A stretch of 64,000 nucleotides of DNA from G965267185 sp965267185 (GCA_965267185.1 OZ253937.1:4092001-4156000), one strand, 5' to 3'. Shown: positions 1-9,084, counted from the stretch's first letter. The notes: generated by a model from the letters alone, not told the origin. Numbers and translations are program-made.

Positions 1-1078
1 CGGGCAGAAACCCGCCGGCCTTGGCGTCGTAGGCGCCGGTGACCAGCCCCATGAACTCGCTCATATAGTTGCGGTGGAACCAGGGCGGTCGGAAGGTGTT
101 TTCAGCCACCATCCAGCGCGGCGGAAAGATAACGAAATCGACGTTGGCCGTACCCGGCTGCCCCGATGGTGCGGTGAGCACGGTGAAGATCGACGGGTCG
201 GCATGGTCATAGCTCACGGTGTTGATGACCATGAAATTGGCCAGATCGTATTTGTAGGGCACGTAGTTGCCGCGCCAGCCGACGACGTCGAGCGGTGAGC
301 GGTCGAGCTCGGTGGCCCACAGATTGCCCTGAAACTTGAACACCAGTTCGAAGGCGCCCTTGCGGTCTTCGAACGACGCGATGGGGCTCAAGAAATCGCT
401 CGGGTTGGCCAACCCGTTGGCGCCGATCGGCCCCAGCTCGGGCAGACGCAGCATCTGGCCGTAGTTTTCGCAGACATAGCCGCGCGACGGTCCGTCAGGC
501 AGATCGACGCTAAACTTGATGCCCCGCGGCATCACGGCGATCTCGCCGGGTCTTACCTCGAGGCTGCCGAGCTCGGTATGCAGCGCGAGCCGGCCTTGTT
601 GTGGCACCAGCAGCATCTCGCCGTCGCTGTTTTGCAGGAAGCGGTCTTCCATCGGCCGGTTGGCGGTGTAGAGGTGGATGGCGACGCCGGCATGACCAGC
701 AGCGTCGCCGTTACCGCCCATGGTGATGAGGCCTTGGATGAAATCGGTCGGGGCGTCGGGCAGGGGCAGCGGGTCCCAGCGCAGTTGGTTGGGCGGCGGG
801 GGCGCTTCGTCGAACGGCGCCGTGCGAAGCTGCCCATTGGCGATCTGTTTGAACGGCGGGTGTTTTGCCGACGGCCGAATGCGGTAGCACCAGGTGCTCC
901 GGTTCTCGGCCCGCGGGGCGGTGAACGCCGTACCGCTGATGTTTTCGGTGTAGAGACCATGGGCGGCCTGCTGCGGTGAATTTTGGCCGTGGGGCAGGGT
1001 GTTGGGCAGCGCTTCGCTGGCAAACTTATTGCCGAAGCCTGCCTGGTACTGGAGCTCGGTGGTGGTGACGGTATCCAT
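1..1078 (-). CDS. hmgA: Homogentisate 1,2-dioxygenase (3' end cut by the window)
   Basis: Opens the aromatic ring of homogentisate to maleylacetoacetate in tyrosine/phenylalanine breakdown; cytosolic non-haem Fe(II) enzyme. Reading the minus strand from the ATG at 1078 gives about 359 residues without a stop, running off the left edge. The start region reads MDTVTTTELQYQAGFGNKF, typical of the family. Near residue 288 is YDHADPSIFTVL, which holds the family's catalytic His, and near residue 333 is FHRNYMSEFMG, which supplies the iron-binding His and Glu. The other iron His lies beyond the window. Roughly 75 C-terminal residues are missing. A palindromic operator lies just upstream (1114-1135) and an SDR gene on the same strand precedes it. 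Identity is very secure. Confidence 0.96.
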   Translation of the reverse strand, partial: MDTVTTTELQYQAGFGNKFASEALPNTLPHGQNSPQQAAHGLYTENISGTAFTAPRAENRSTWCYRIRPSAKHPPFKQIANGQLRTAPFDEAPPPPNQLRWDPLPLPDAPTDFIQGLITMGGNGDAAGHAGVAIHLYTANRPMEDRFLQNSDGEMLLVPQQGRLALHTELGSLEVRPGEIAVMPRGIKFSVDLPDGPSRGYVCENYGQMLRLPELGPIGANGLANPSDFLSPIASFEDRKGAFELVFKFQGNLWATELDRSPLDVVGWRGNYVPYKYDLANFMVINTVSYDHADPSIFTVLTAPSGQPGTANVDFVIFPPRWMVAENTFRPPWFHRNYMSEFMGLVTGAYDAKAGGFLP

Positions 1079-1113
1079 CGCACCCTCGCTGGGGTTTGGA
1101 ATGCAGATTCGAT

Positions 1114-1135
1114 ATTAGTTACATATGAAACTAAT
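1114..1135. promoter_or_regulatory. Palindromic operator upstream of hmgA
   Basis: ATTAGTTACA (1114-1123) and TGAAACTAAT (1126-1135) form an inverted pair of the half-site TGWAACTAAT, 36 bases before the hmgA ATG. The same half-site, TGTAACTAAT, recurs at 2031-2040 upstream of the SDR gene. The size and symmetry fit a MarR- or IclR-type repressor site, as is known for hmg genes, but the regulator is not in the window. Confidence 0.55.
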
Positions 1136-1192
1136 TCCAAGGGTCAATTTATGCCGCAAACATTAAGAATATTTGCCGTTTCACCTCGGTGA

Positions 1193-1945
1193 CTAAGGCA
1201 CGGTATAGCCGCCGTCGATCAACAGGTCGCTGCCGGTCATGAACGAAGCGTCGCCGCTCGCCAGGAATGCCGCGCCGGCGGCAATCTCGTCGGGCTCGCC
1301 CAGTCGGTCGAGTAGAGTGTTGGAGGTGGCTTGCGCTTCGGCGGCCGATGGGAAGTTGGTGAGGTAGCGGCCGGTTTCGACCGGTCCCGGCGACAGGCTA
1401 TTCACGCGGATATTCTGATCGGCATGGTCGAGCGCCATCGCCCGCGCGAGATTGATCAGCGCGGCCTTCTGCGCGCAGTACCAGGGGCGGCCGGGCCGGG
1501 CGGTGCGGCCGAGCTGGGAGGCGACGTGGATAATGCTGCCGCCGCCACGTTCCACCATCGCCGGTATCGCGTGTTTCGACATCAGGAAGGCGCTGTTGAG
1601 GTTGACGTCCATGGTGCGCCGCCAGTCGTCGATCGATATTTCGGTGAGCGGCGCTAAAGGCAGATCGTAGACCGCATTGTTGACCAGGATATCGAGGCCG
1701 CCAAACTGCTCCTGCGCGGTTCGAACCGCGGTCTCGGCGGTGGCCTCTTCGGCGACATCGGCGGCGAGCGCTGTTGCGCGGGCGCCACTATCGGTTAGTC
1801 CGGCCGCCGTGGCTTCCACGGTCTCGCCGTTTATATCGACGCAAACCACCGCTGCACCCTCTTCGGCAAAGCGGCGGCAAATGGCGCTGCCGATGCCGCC
1901 TCCGGCGCCGCTGACGACGGCAACCTTTCCTTCCAGTCTGTTCAT
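1193..1945 (-). CDS. SDR-family NAD(P)-dependent oxidoreductase
   Basis: Classical short-chain dehydrogenase of 250 residues, the family's usual length. The nucleotide-binding motif SGAGGGIG lies at residues 12-19, the NNA motif reads LVNNAVYD, and the catalytic Tyr/Lys pair is in WYCAQKAAL. The C-terminus SDLLIDGGYTVP is standard. It is an NAD(P)H-dependent alcohol/ketone oxidoreductase in the cytosol; the substrate cannot be read from sequence. It lies 114 bp upstream of hmgA on the same strand, and both genes have the TGWAACTAAT motif in front, so a role linked to aromatic or tyrosine catabolism is a reasonable inference. Confidence 0.88.
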   Translation of the reverse strand: MNRLEGKVAVVSGAGGGIGSAICRRFAEEGAAVVCVDINGETVEATAAGLTDSGARATALAADVAEEATAETAVRTAQEQFGGLDILVNNAVYDLPLAPLTEISIDDWRRTMDVNLNSAFLMSKHAIPAMVERGGGSIIHVASQLGRTARPGRPWYCAQKAALINLARAMALDHADQNIRVNSLSPGPVETGRYLTNFPSAAEAQATSNTLLDRLGEPDEIAAGAAFLASGDASFMTGSDLLIDGGYTVP

Positions 1946-2349
1946 CGGTTCTCTCCGGTCGTTGTAGTTAACGCTGCTAATCCTTGCGTTCCGAGGGTTT
2001 CGTAGACATTCGCGGGATTGTCGAAAATTTTGTAACTAATTGTAATTGAAAGAAATTCCATCGAATATCCGATCGAAGTAGGGTGATTTCAGTGGCTAGC
2101 CGGCTCGCTAGAGGCCGGTGGGTTTGCGGACCTGGGCGATCGCTCCCCCCTGTCGTCCACCCGCAATATACCCTTTAGTCCTTCTCTCCATGGTTGGTTT
2201 GGCGGGGCCCTTTTAACGCGGGGCCCCGCCGCTTTTTTGCCGGGCTGCGGACGTGCGCCGATTCTACCTATTCGCCGATCATACAAATTTTTTGTCATCA
2301 CCGGTCTAGGCAACAATTTTGCCGGAAAATTGTGATATATTCAGCGGTT
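1946..2349. other. Intergenic region with a half-operator and an orphan terminator
   Basis: This 404-base gap lacks a convincing protein gene. It holds TGTAACTAAT at 2031-2040, followed directly by TGTAATTGAA, upstream of the SDR, and a strong plus-strand intrinsic terminator at 2201-2237 with no plus-strand gene before it. The stretch 2090-2237 is therefore a candidate small RNA or the leader of the gene at 2350. I do not recognise it as a known RNA family. Confidence 0.4.
2201..2237 (+). terminator. Rho-independent terminator (orphan)
   Basis: GGCGGGGCCC (2201-2210) pairs perfectly with GGGCCCCGCC (2221-2230) around a 10-base loop and is followed by GC and six T's. The T-run places it on the plus strand. 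No plus-strand coding sequence ends upstream, so it ends either an unseen small transcript or a leader of the following gene. Confidence 0.75.
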
Positions 2350-2910
2350 ATGACTCACACCGAAGCTCATACGACAGAGGCGTCGGGCGCACCGAAGCCG
2401 TTCAACGAGGCGGAACGGACGCGCTTTCATAATCTGTTGAAGCTGGCGGCGGAAAGCCCCTTCAAGGGCGAGCGCTCGGCTGCGCTCGCTGCTGCCGATA
2501 GGCTGGCCAAGCGCCATGGCATGACGCTTGAGGAGGCTGCCACCGGCGGGCCGGCGCCCGAGCTTCCGAAGAAACCGCGAGCCACGCGGCGCGGGCCCCA
2601 CGAGGTACAAGCCCGCGATGTGGGGCGCGCCATCCATATGATGGATAACTGGGTGGCGAACGATAAGGCGCGGCGCGACGCTGCCATGGCGGAAGCCTAT
2701 GCGCGGGGGTTGGATGCCGATGAGCGCAAAAAAGCCAGCGCTACCCAAGCACCCCGCCGCAACGCCTCGAAGCGCAATCCCTATAGCCACGCCAAGGTAT
2801 TGTTGCAGGAAACCAGTCTGCCGATGCTGGAGATCTGCTCGCTGACCGGCCTCGATATCTACGATGTGGTCGGCTTGAAGCTAAAACTCCGCGCACCGAA
2901 ATCGGCTTAG
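2350..2910 (+). CDS. DUF2786-like hypothetical protein
   Basis: A 186-residue soluble protein starting at the ATG at 2350; the open frame extends further upstream but through the terminator hairpin, so the internal ATG is preferred. Residues about 20-60 (LLKLAAESPFKGERSAA, then DRLAKRHGMTLEEA) resemble the DUF2786 helical repeat found in phage and bacterial proteins of unknown function. The middle is rich in Lys, Arg and Pro, suggesting nucleic-acid contact. The C-terminus (residues 150-180) looks like a small helix-turn-helix: LLQETSLPMLEICSLTGLDI. Its stop overlaps the convergent NDH-2 gene by 4 bases. Function unknown. Confidence 0.7.
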   Translation: MTHTEAHTTEASGAPKPFNEAERTRFHNLLKLAAESPFKGERSAALAAADRLAKRHGMTLEEAATGGPAPELPKKPRATRRGPHEVQARDVGRAIHMMDNWVANDKARRDAAMAEAYARGLDADERKKASATQAPRRNASKRNPYSHAKVLLQETSLPMLEICSLTGLDIYDVVGLKLKLRAPKSA

Positions 2911-4217
2911 TCCACAGATGGACCGTCGGCGCGGTTTCTGGATCCGTCCTCGCCGGTAATCAGCCGGGCGCCGCGCTCGAAGGTGAGGTACGACCAGAGC
3001 CACTGAATGGCGACAATCACACGGTTGCGCAGACTGATCAGGAAATAGATGTGGGCAATGCCCCAGAGCCACCACGCGACGCGTCCGGAAAGCCGTATGG
3101 GACCGAACTCGATGACGGCGGCGCGGCGGCCGATCGTGGCAAGCTTGCCGCGGTCACGGTAGCGGAACGGTCCGGGAGCGGGGCGGCCCTGCAAGCACGC
3201 CGCGATCGCGCGGCCCACATAGGTGCCCTGCTGCTTGGCGACGGGGGCAATGCCAGGCAGTTGGCCGCCGTCACGGTCTTCGACCATCGCGGTGTCGCCG
3301 ATAACGAAAATAGTGTCGTGGCCGGGTGCGTTCAGTGATGGTGTCACAGTGACTCGGCCCGCCCGGTCAGCCGAAACGCCAAGCCAGCGTGCTGCGGGCG
3401 ATGCGGCGACCCCGGCAGCCCAGATCACCGTCGCGGCGGGGATAGTTTCTCCCTTGGCGGTGACGCCGTTTGAATTGCAAGCGGTGACTTCGTGCCCGGT
3501 CAAGACCTCGACGCCCAGACGACTCAGCGCGCGGCTGGCGTAGTGCGAGAGCTTTTCGGGGAAGGCCGGCAACACGTTGGGACCAGCTTCGATCAAGATT
3601 ACCCGTGCCTGGCGCGGGTCGATGTTGCGAAAATCGACGGCCAGCGCCTTGCGCGCCAGCTCGGCGATGGTTCCCGCCATCTCGACCCCGGTGGGCCCGC
3701 CGCCGATGACGACGAAGGTCAATAGCCGTTTTCGCTCTTCAATATCGGTGGCGATTTCCGCCTGCTCGAAGGCGAGCAGAATACGCCGCCGGATGCCCGT
3801 GGCGTCGTCGATGCTCTTGAGACCGGGGGCATGGGCTGGCCAGTCATCGTGCCCGAAATAGGCGTGGGTTGCGCCGGTTGCGAGCACGAGAAAATCGTAG
3901 GGTATTTCACGGCTCTCTGTCAGCACGACGGAGCGCTTGGGGTCGACGCCTGTCACCTCGCCAAGCAGCACTTTGGTGTTCGCCTGGCGACGTAGGATGG
4001 CTCGGATCGGCCAGGCGATGTCGGCCGGTGACAGGGCAGCGGTCGCCACCTGATAGAGCAGCGGCTGGAACAGGTGGTAGTTCTGCCGGTCGATCACTGT
4101 GATGTCAGCATCCGCCTTCGCGAGTGCCCGTGCGGCGGAGAGTCCGCCGAAGCCCGCACCGACAATAACAACCTGCGGGCGCGCCGATTTGCCGCTGTTT
4201 TCCGGGTGATTTACCAC
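2907..4217 (-). CDS. ndh: Type II NADH:quinone oxidoreductase (NDH-2)
   Basis: Single-subunit, non-proton-pumping NADH dehydrogenase that feeds electrons to quinone at the inner face of the cytoplasmic membrane. It has 436 residues, normal for the family. The FAD motif VIVGAGFGGLSAA lies near residue 18 and the NADH motif VVIGGGPTGVEMAG near residue 168. The quinone-site region reads HLFQPLLYQVATAALSP, and a C-terminal amphipathic stretch with IQWLWSYLTFERGARLI should anchor it to the membrane. The start is GTG at 4217; an AGGAG lies unusually close to it, so the start is slightly uncertain. It looks monocistronic. Confidence 0.93.
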   Translation of the reverse strand: MVNHPENSGKSARPQVVIVGAGFGGLSAARALAKADADITVIDRQNYHLFQPLLYQVATAALSPADIAWPIRAILRRQANTKVLLGEVTGVDPKRSVVLTESREIPYDFLVLATGATHAYFGHDDWPAHAPGLKSIDDATGIRRRILLAFEQAEIATDIEERKRLLTFVVIGGGPTGVEMAGTIAELARKALAVDFRNIDPRQARVILIEAGPNVLPAFPEKLSHYASRALSRLGVEVLTGHEVTACNSNGVTAKGETIPAATVIWAAGVAASPAARWLGVSADRAGRVTVTPSLNAPGHDTIFVIGDTAMVEDRDGGQLPGIAPVAKQQGTYVGRAIAACLQGRPAPGPFRYRDRGKLATIGRRAAVIEFGPIRLSGRVAWWLWGIAHIYFLISLRNRVIVAIQWLWSYLTFERGARLITGEDGSRNRADGPSVD

Positions 4218-4359
4218 GCTCCTAAAATGGGATTTCGGGCTGCTATGTCCAGCGGGATTCCGCTAAACCGAGGCGGTGCTATTGACTGCATCGGCGGTAA
4301 CTCGTTCACTTGGGGCAACTTAAAAAAAACCGGCGTTTCAGCCGGATAGGGGGAGTCTG

Positions 4360-5154
4360 GTGCCGTACGATTCATATCAGGCGATTACGGCGGAACGCCG
4401 CGGCCGTATTCTGACATTAACGATGAACCGGCCCGAGCAGCTCAACGCCATCGACGAGCAGTTGCACGAGGAGCTGTCCCGGATTTTCTACGACGTCGCC
4501 GCTGACACCGAGACCGATGTCGTCGTGTTCACTGGTGCGGGGTCGGCGTTTTGTGCCGGTGGCGACCTTGACTGGCTTGACGCCATGCATGGCGACCCCA
4601 AGGCCTTCGCGCGCACGGTGTGGGAAGGCAAACGAACGCTTAATAGCCTGCTCGATATCGAGCAGCCGGTAATCGCGCGCCTACCTGGCCACGCCATTGG
4701 CTTGGGCTGCACCCTCGCGCTGTTCTGCGACATTATCTACGCTGCCGACACCGCCAAGATCGGCGACCCCCATGTTTCGGTTGGCCTGGTGGCGGGCGAT
4801 GGCGGTGCTGTCGTCTGGCCGCAGCTGATCGGTTATCCGCGCGCCAAGGAGTATTTGATGACCGGCGATTTGTTGCCGGCGTCCCGCGCCGCTGAGATCG
4901 GCTTGATCAACTACGCGGTACCGGCGGATCAGCTCGACGATGCCGTCTACGGCATGGCCGAGCGGTTGGCGGGCGGCGCTGTCAACGCAATCAAATGGAC
5001 CAAGGCGTCGGTCAATCTCGGCTTGAAGCAGGTGGCTAACGCGGTGCTCGATACCGCCTTCAACTTCGAAGCCATGTCGCAGATGACCGAAGACCACAAG
5101 ATCGCCACTCAAGCGTTCCTCAATAAGGAAAAGCCCAAGTTTACGGGCCGGTAG
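4360..5154 (+). CDS. Enoyl-CoA hydratase/isomerase family protein
   Basis: Crotonase-fold enzyme of 264 residues, acting on an acyl-CoA in beta-oxidation-like catabolism. The GTG start at 4360 has a good ribosome site (GGGGGAG). The oxyanion-hole segments are FCAGGDLDWL (near residue 64) and GHAIGLGCTLALFCD. At the first catalytic Glu position of classical hydratases the sequence reads DPHVSVG, with His in place of Glu, while the second position (RAKEYLMTGD) keeps a Glu. The reaction may therefore differ from simple hydration. It is the first gene of a three-gene operon with an acyl-CoA dehydrogenase 5 bases downstream and an acyl-CoA ligase. Confidence 0.88.
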   Translation: MPYDSYQAITAERRGRILTLTMNRPEQLNAIDEQLHEELSRIFYDVAADTETDVVVFTGAGSAFCAGGDLDWLDAMHGDPKAFARTVWEGKRTLNSLLDIEQPVIARLPGHAIGLGCTLALFCDIIYAADTAKIGDPHVSVGLVAGDGGAVVWPQLIGYPRAKEYLMTGDLLPASRAAEIGLINYAVPADQLDDAVYGMAERLAGGAVNAIKWTKASVNLGLKQVANAVLDTAFNFEAMSQMTEDHKIATQAFLNKEKPKFTGR

Positions 5155-5159
5155 GATCC

Positions 5160-6332
5160 ATGGAGCAGTTCCACGAAGCCGAACATATCGCCATCCTGCG
5201 CGACACCCTGCGGCGTTTCGTTGAGAAGGAGATGCCGCGCGAGCTTGCTCAGGCGTGGGACCGGGACAATCACTATCCGAGCGATGTGTTCGCCAAACTC
5301 AGCGAACTCGGAGTGGCCGGGCTTACCGTGCCGGAGGAGTTCGGCGGCGCCGGCCGCGATATCACCGCCACCATGGTGGTGATCGAGGAGCTGGCGCGGC
5401 GCTCGATGGCTGTAGCGGTGCCCTACATTATGTGCGCGTGCTACGGTGGCATGAATATCGACGAGGTGGGCAGCGCCGCGCAGAAGAAAGAGCTGCTGCC
5501 CAAGCTGGCCAAAGGCGAGCTGTTGTTTTCCTACGGCATCACCGAACCGGACGCCGGCTCCGACGTGGCCAGCGTGCGGACCACGGCACGGCGCGAGGGC
5601 AATGGCGGCACTGTGGTGATTAACGGCGCCAAGCGGTTTTGCTCCGGCGCCAATATCGCCGACTACATCTACGCTGTGGTCAAGAGCGATCCGGACGCAC
5701 CGCGCTACCAGAACCTGTCGATCGTTCTGATTCCCACCGGCGCGCCGGGCATCACCGTGGAACTGCAGGACGCCATGGGCTTCAAGGGGGCGGCGACGTG
5801 CGACGTCACCTTCGAAGATGTGGAGGTGCCGGCGGAGAACATCATCGGCGGTGACGAGGGCTGGAACAATGGCTGGGGGAAGGTCGTCGGCCCGGGGCTC
5901 GATGTTGAGAAAATCGAAGTCGCCGCGCTGGCGCTGGGAGTCGCCGCTGCCGCGGTCGACGATGCGTGGGCCTACGCGCAGGAACGCAAGCAGTTCGGCA
6001 AACCGGTGTCGGCCTTCCAGTCGATCCGTCACATGCTGGCGGACTGCAAGACCAAGCTGCAGGCCTGCCGGCTGATGACGTATCACGCCGCGGGGCTGCT
6101 CGATCAGAAAAAGCCGGCGTCGGTCGAAACCTCGATGGCAAAACTGTTCGTTTGCGACACCGGCAAAGAGATCGTGCTGACCTGCCAGCAGGTGATGGGC
6201 GCCTACGGCTATATCAAGGACTTCGATATGGAGCGCTACGTGCGCGAATCCTTGGTAACGCCGATCTTCGGCGGTTCGTCGGCAATTCAGAAGAACAATA
6301 TCGCCAATCGCTTGCGGCTGGCGACCGAATAA
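5160..6332 (+). CDS. Acyl-CoA dehydrogenase
   Basis: FAD-dependent alpha,beta-desaturation of an acyl-CoA, passing electrons to ETF. The 390 residues are the usual length. The flavin-contact motif SYGITEPDAGSD lies near residue 125, and the C-terminal domain holds ERKQFGKPVSAFQ. The medium-chain catalytic Glu position (IYEGT in that class) reads IFGGSSAIQKN here, so the base is more likely the Glu in GLDVEKIEVAALALG, as in isovaleryl-CoA-type enzymes. That hints at a branched or cyclic acyl substrate. It follows the crotonase by 5 bases and precedes the ligase by 27. Confidence 0.92.
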   Translation: MEQFHEAEHIAILRDTLRRFVEKEMPRELAQAWDRDNHYPSDVFAKLSELGVAGLTVPEEFGGAGRDITATMVVIEELARRSMAVAVPYIMCACYGGMNIDEVGSAAQKKELLPKLAKGELLFSYGITEPDAGSDVASVRTTARREGNGGTVVINGAKRFCSGANIADYIYAVVKSDPDAPRYQNLSIVLIPTGAPGITVELQDAMGFKGAATCDVTFEDVEVPAENIIGGDEGWNNGWGKVVGPGLDVEKIEVAALALGVAAAAVDDAWAYAQERKQFGKPVSAFQSIRHMLADCKTKLQACRLMTYHAAGLLDQKKPASVETSMAKLFVCDTGKEIVLTCQQVMGAYGYIKDFDMERYVRESLVTPIFGGSSAIQKNNIANRLRLATE

Positions 6333-6359
6333 GCTCCGGGAGGAGGCGGAAACCCAGGA

Positions 6360-8006
6360 ATGCGTCAGGATGTAAGCGGGTGGAAAACCCGGCTGACCGA
6401 CACGCTTATCGCGGAAAATACCGAAAGCGGCATCTGGCGCAATAAGACGCTGGCCGATCTGCTGGACGAACAGCTGGCCCGCGACGCCGACAAAATTCTG
6501 ATCATCCAGGACGATATCCAACTGAGCGCGCGCGATATCGGCCGCCAAGCACGGGCGTTGGCGGGCGCGCTGCAGCAGCGCGGTCTCGTCGCCGGCGATG
6601 TCATCAGCTTTCAGCTGCCCAACTGGCCGGAAGCAGTGGTGGTCGATATGGCCGCAGCGATGCTTGGGCTGGTCTCCAACCCGATCATCCCGATCTACCG
6701 CGACGCCGAGGTCGCCTACATTTTGAAAGACGCGGGCACCAAGGCGTTTTTCATCCCCACCCAGTTCCGTAATTTCGACTACGCGGCGATGGTCGAGCGC
6801 CATCGGGCCGAGCTACCCGATCTGGCGCATGTGATCACGGTGCGCGACACGGCACCCGGCTGCACCGCTTTCGATGAGTTGCTCGCCGAGGACGCGCCGC
6901 TGGAACGGTCCACGGTCGACCCCAATGCGGTCAAGCTGATCATGTACACCTCGGGCACCACCGGCCGTCCCAAGGGCGTGCTGCACAGCCATAACACCAT
7001 CGATACCGAGAACCAGGCGTTCAGTGGATTTCTTGGTCTCGACGGCGAGGATGTCATCCTCATGCCGTCGCCGCTCACTCATATCACCGGCTATCTCTAC
7101 GGCATTCAGTTGCCGTTTGTGCTCGGCGCGCCGGCGGTATTCATGGAAAGCTGGAACGCCGAAGCCGCCGCCGATTTGATCGAGCGCCACGGTGTCACCT
7201 TCACCATCGCCGCAACGGTGTTCCTGCAAGAGTTGACCGAAATTGCCCGTGCTCAGAACCGGCCCCTGCCCAGCCTGCGCTATTTCCCCTGCGGTGGCGC
7301 ACCGGTGCCGCCGGAGATTATCTACAACGCCCACAAAGCCTTCGAGCGGTGCGTTTGCGGCCGCTGCTACGGCTCGACCGAAGCGCCGACCGTGACATTG
7401 GGGATCAACAGCCGCGACCAGGAAGAAATGGGCGCAGCGACCGAGGGGTTGATCGTCGGTCACGAGATCAAGCTGGTGGATGACAAGGGCGCGCCGGTGC
7501 TGGTGGGCGTCGAGGGCGAGATCGTGACGCGCGGGCCTGAGATGTGTCTCGGCTACGCCGACCCGGCGCATAATGAGGCCTTCGATGAGGAGGGTTACTT
7601 CCATACCGGCGATCTGGCGGTGATGACCGAAGACGGCTGCTTGGTGATCACTGGACGCTTGAAAGACTTAATTATCCGCGGTGGCGAGAATTTGAGCCCG
7701 CGCGAGGTCGAGGACGCGCTGCATGAGCTCCCGGCGATCTATGAGGCTGCGGTCGTTGCCATGCCCCACGAGCGGATGGGCGAGACCGGCTGCGCCTATG
7801 TGGTGCTGGAGGAAGGGGCGTCGCTGACTTTCGACGAGATGGTGGCGGCGCTGGCGGAAACCGGGATGTCGACGCGGAAATACCCCGAGCGGCTTGAGAT
7901 TATCGATGCGTTTCCGCGCACACCGTCGGGCAAAATCCGCAAGAACGCCCTGCGTGAGCAAATCGCTAAAAAAATAGCGGCGGAAGGGGCCGCCGCGGCC
8001 GGTTAG
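6360..8006 (+). CDS. AMP-dependent acyl-CoA synthetase/ligase
   Basis: Activates a carboxylic acid to its CoA thioester through an acyl-AMP; 548 residues, ANL superfamily. The phosphate loop MYTSGTTGRPKGVLH lies near residue 197, the aromatic/adenine motif CYGSTEAPT near residue 339, the hinge GRLKDLIIRGGENLSP near residue 430, and the catalytic Lys in TPSGKIRKNALRE near residue 525. The start at 6360 has GGGAGGAGG upstream. As the third gene of the operon it probably makes the CoA ester that the dehydrogenase and crotonase then process. The architecture resembles cyclohexanecarboxylate/medium-chain ligases, but the substrate is not determinable. Confidence 0.92.
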   Translation: MRQDVSGWKTRLTDTLIAENTESGIWRNKTLADLLDEQLARDADKILIIQDDIQLSARDIGRQARALAGALQQRGLVAGDVISFQLPNWPEAVVVDMAAAMLGLVSNPIIPIYRDAEVAYILKDAGTKAFFIPTQFRNFDYAAMVERHRAELPDLAHVITVRDTAPGCTAFDELLAEDAPLERSTVDPNAVKLIMYTSGTTGRPKGVLHSHNTIDTENQAFSGFLGLDGEDVILMPSPLTHITGYLYGIQLPFVLGAPAVFMESWNAEAAADLIERHGVTFTIAATVFLQELTEIARAQNRPLPSLRYFPCGGAPVPPEIIYNAHKAFERCVCGRCYGSTEAPTVTLGINSRDQEEMGAATEGLIVGHEIKLVDDKGAPVLVGVEGEIVTRGPEMCLGYADPAHNEAFDEEGYFHTGDLAVMTEDGCLVITGRLKDLIIRGGENLSPREVEDALHELPAIYEAAVVAMPHERMGETGCAYVVLEEGASLTFDEMVAALAETGMSTRKYPERLEIIDAFPRTPSGKIRKNALREQIAKKIAAEGAAAAG

Positions 8007-8145
8007 CGCCGGTTAGTTCAAGGTTGGGCCTCTATCGGCTCTAGGAATCGTTGCTGGTTGACTCTCCTCAAGTGAGCCGACACCCTTGGCTGCAATAAAT
8101 AGATGATATTCGGGTTCAATCGGTATCACACATCGGGAGGAAACG

Positions 8146-9084
8146 ATGGAACGCAAGGTCGAATTCAATAGCTGCGGCGATACGATCCGCGGCGTTTTGC
8201 ATGTACCAGATGGCGTAAAGAACCCACCGCTGGTGATCATGGCTGGTGGCTGGTGCTACGTTAAAGAAATCGTCATGCCGTACTACGCCGATGATTTCGT
8301 CGAAATCGGCTGCGCCTGCCTGATTTTCGACTATCGCAGATTCGGGGAGAGCGACGGCGAACCGCGTCAGCATATCGACCCGTGGGACCAGATCGAGGAT
8401 TACCGTAACGCGGTCAGTTTCGCCAAGACGCTCGATGAAATCGATACCGACCGCATCGGCGTTTGGGGCATTTCGTACTCGGGCGGTCATGCGATCTGTG
8501 TAGCGGCGCTCGATCCGCGGGTGAAATTTGCGATGTCGGTGGTGCCGGTCGTCGACGGTTTTCCGACCATGCGCCGCTGTCACGGCGAGCGGAAATTCGC
8601 GGCGCTTCAAAAGTTGATTATCGAAGATCGCGAACGGCGCCAAAAAGGCGAGCCGAGCGAGATGGTTGCGATGTCCACGACCGATCCGGACAACGAGATC
8701 AGTTCGTGGCCGTTCCCCCATGTCTGCACGATTTTTAACGACATCAAGGAACGCGAGGCGCCCAACCACATTCATGAAAACACGCTGGAATCGGTTGAGC
8801 TGCTGATGCAGTACGACGTCATGCCGTACGCCAAGCGGATCTATGAGACGCCTTACATGATGGCGATCGCGAAGGGCGACAACATCACGTCAGCCGATCT
8901 CGAAATCGATGTCTACAATGCGATCCCCTGTCCGAATAAGGAGCTGGCGATTGTGGAGGGCGTTGACCATATGAGCCTTTATTCGAACAACGACCACCTT
9001 GAGAAAGTCTCGAGCGCCCAGGCGACTTGGCTGCAAAACCTGCTGTTCGGCGGCGCGGCGAGCCTGGCGAAAGCGGCCGAATAG
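8146..9084 (+). CDS. Alpha/beta hydrolase
   Basis: A 312-residue cytosolic hydrolase with no signal peptide. The nucleophile elbow GISYSGGHA (near residue 110) supplies the Ser, and the His is probably that in VEGVDHMSLYSN near the C-terminus. The arrangement resembles dienelactone hydrolase-like and X-Pro peptidase-like alpha/beta hydrolases acting on small esters, amides or lactones. The start has GGGAGG six bases before the ATG. A strong terminator follows, so this is a single-gene unit. It lies 139 bases after the acyl-CoA operon and may or may not belong to the same pathway. Confidence 0.85.
   Translation: MERKVEFNSCGDTIRGVLHVPDGVKNPPLVIMAGGWCYVKEIVMPYYADDFVEIGCACLIFDYRRFGESDGEPRQHIDPWDQIEDYRNAVSFAKTLDEIDTDRIGVWGISYSGGHAICVAALDPRVKFAMSVVPVVDGFPTMRRCHGERKFAALQKLIIEDRERRQKGEPSEMVAMSTTDPDNEISSWPFPHVCTIFNDIKEREAPNHIHENTLESVELLMQYDVMPYAKRIYETPYMMAIAKGDNITSADLEIDVYNAIPCPNKELAIVEGVDHMSLYSNNDHLEKVSSAQATWLQNLLFGGAASLAKAAE

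Noticed and set aside
5109..6803. A 564-codon minus-strand open frame opposite the acyl-CoA dehydrogenase and ligase
   Set aside because: It is a shadow of two well-supported genes; its protein shows no fold-like pattern and starts inside another gene.
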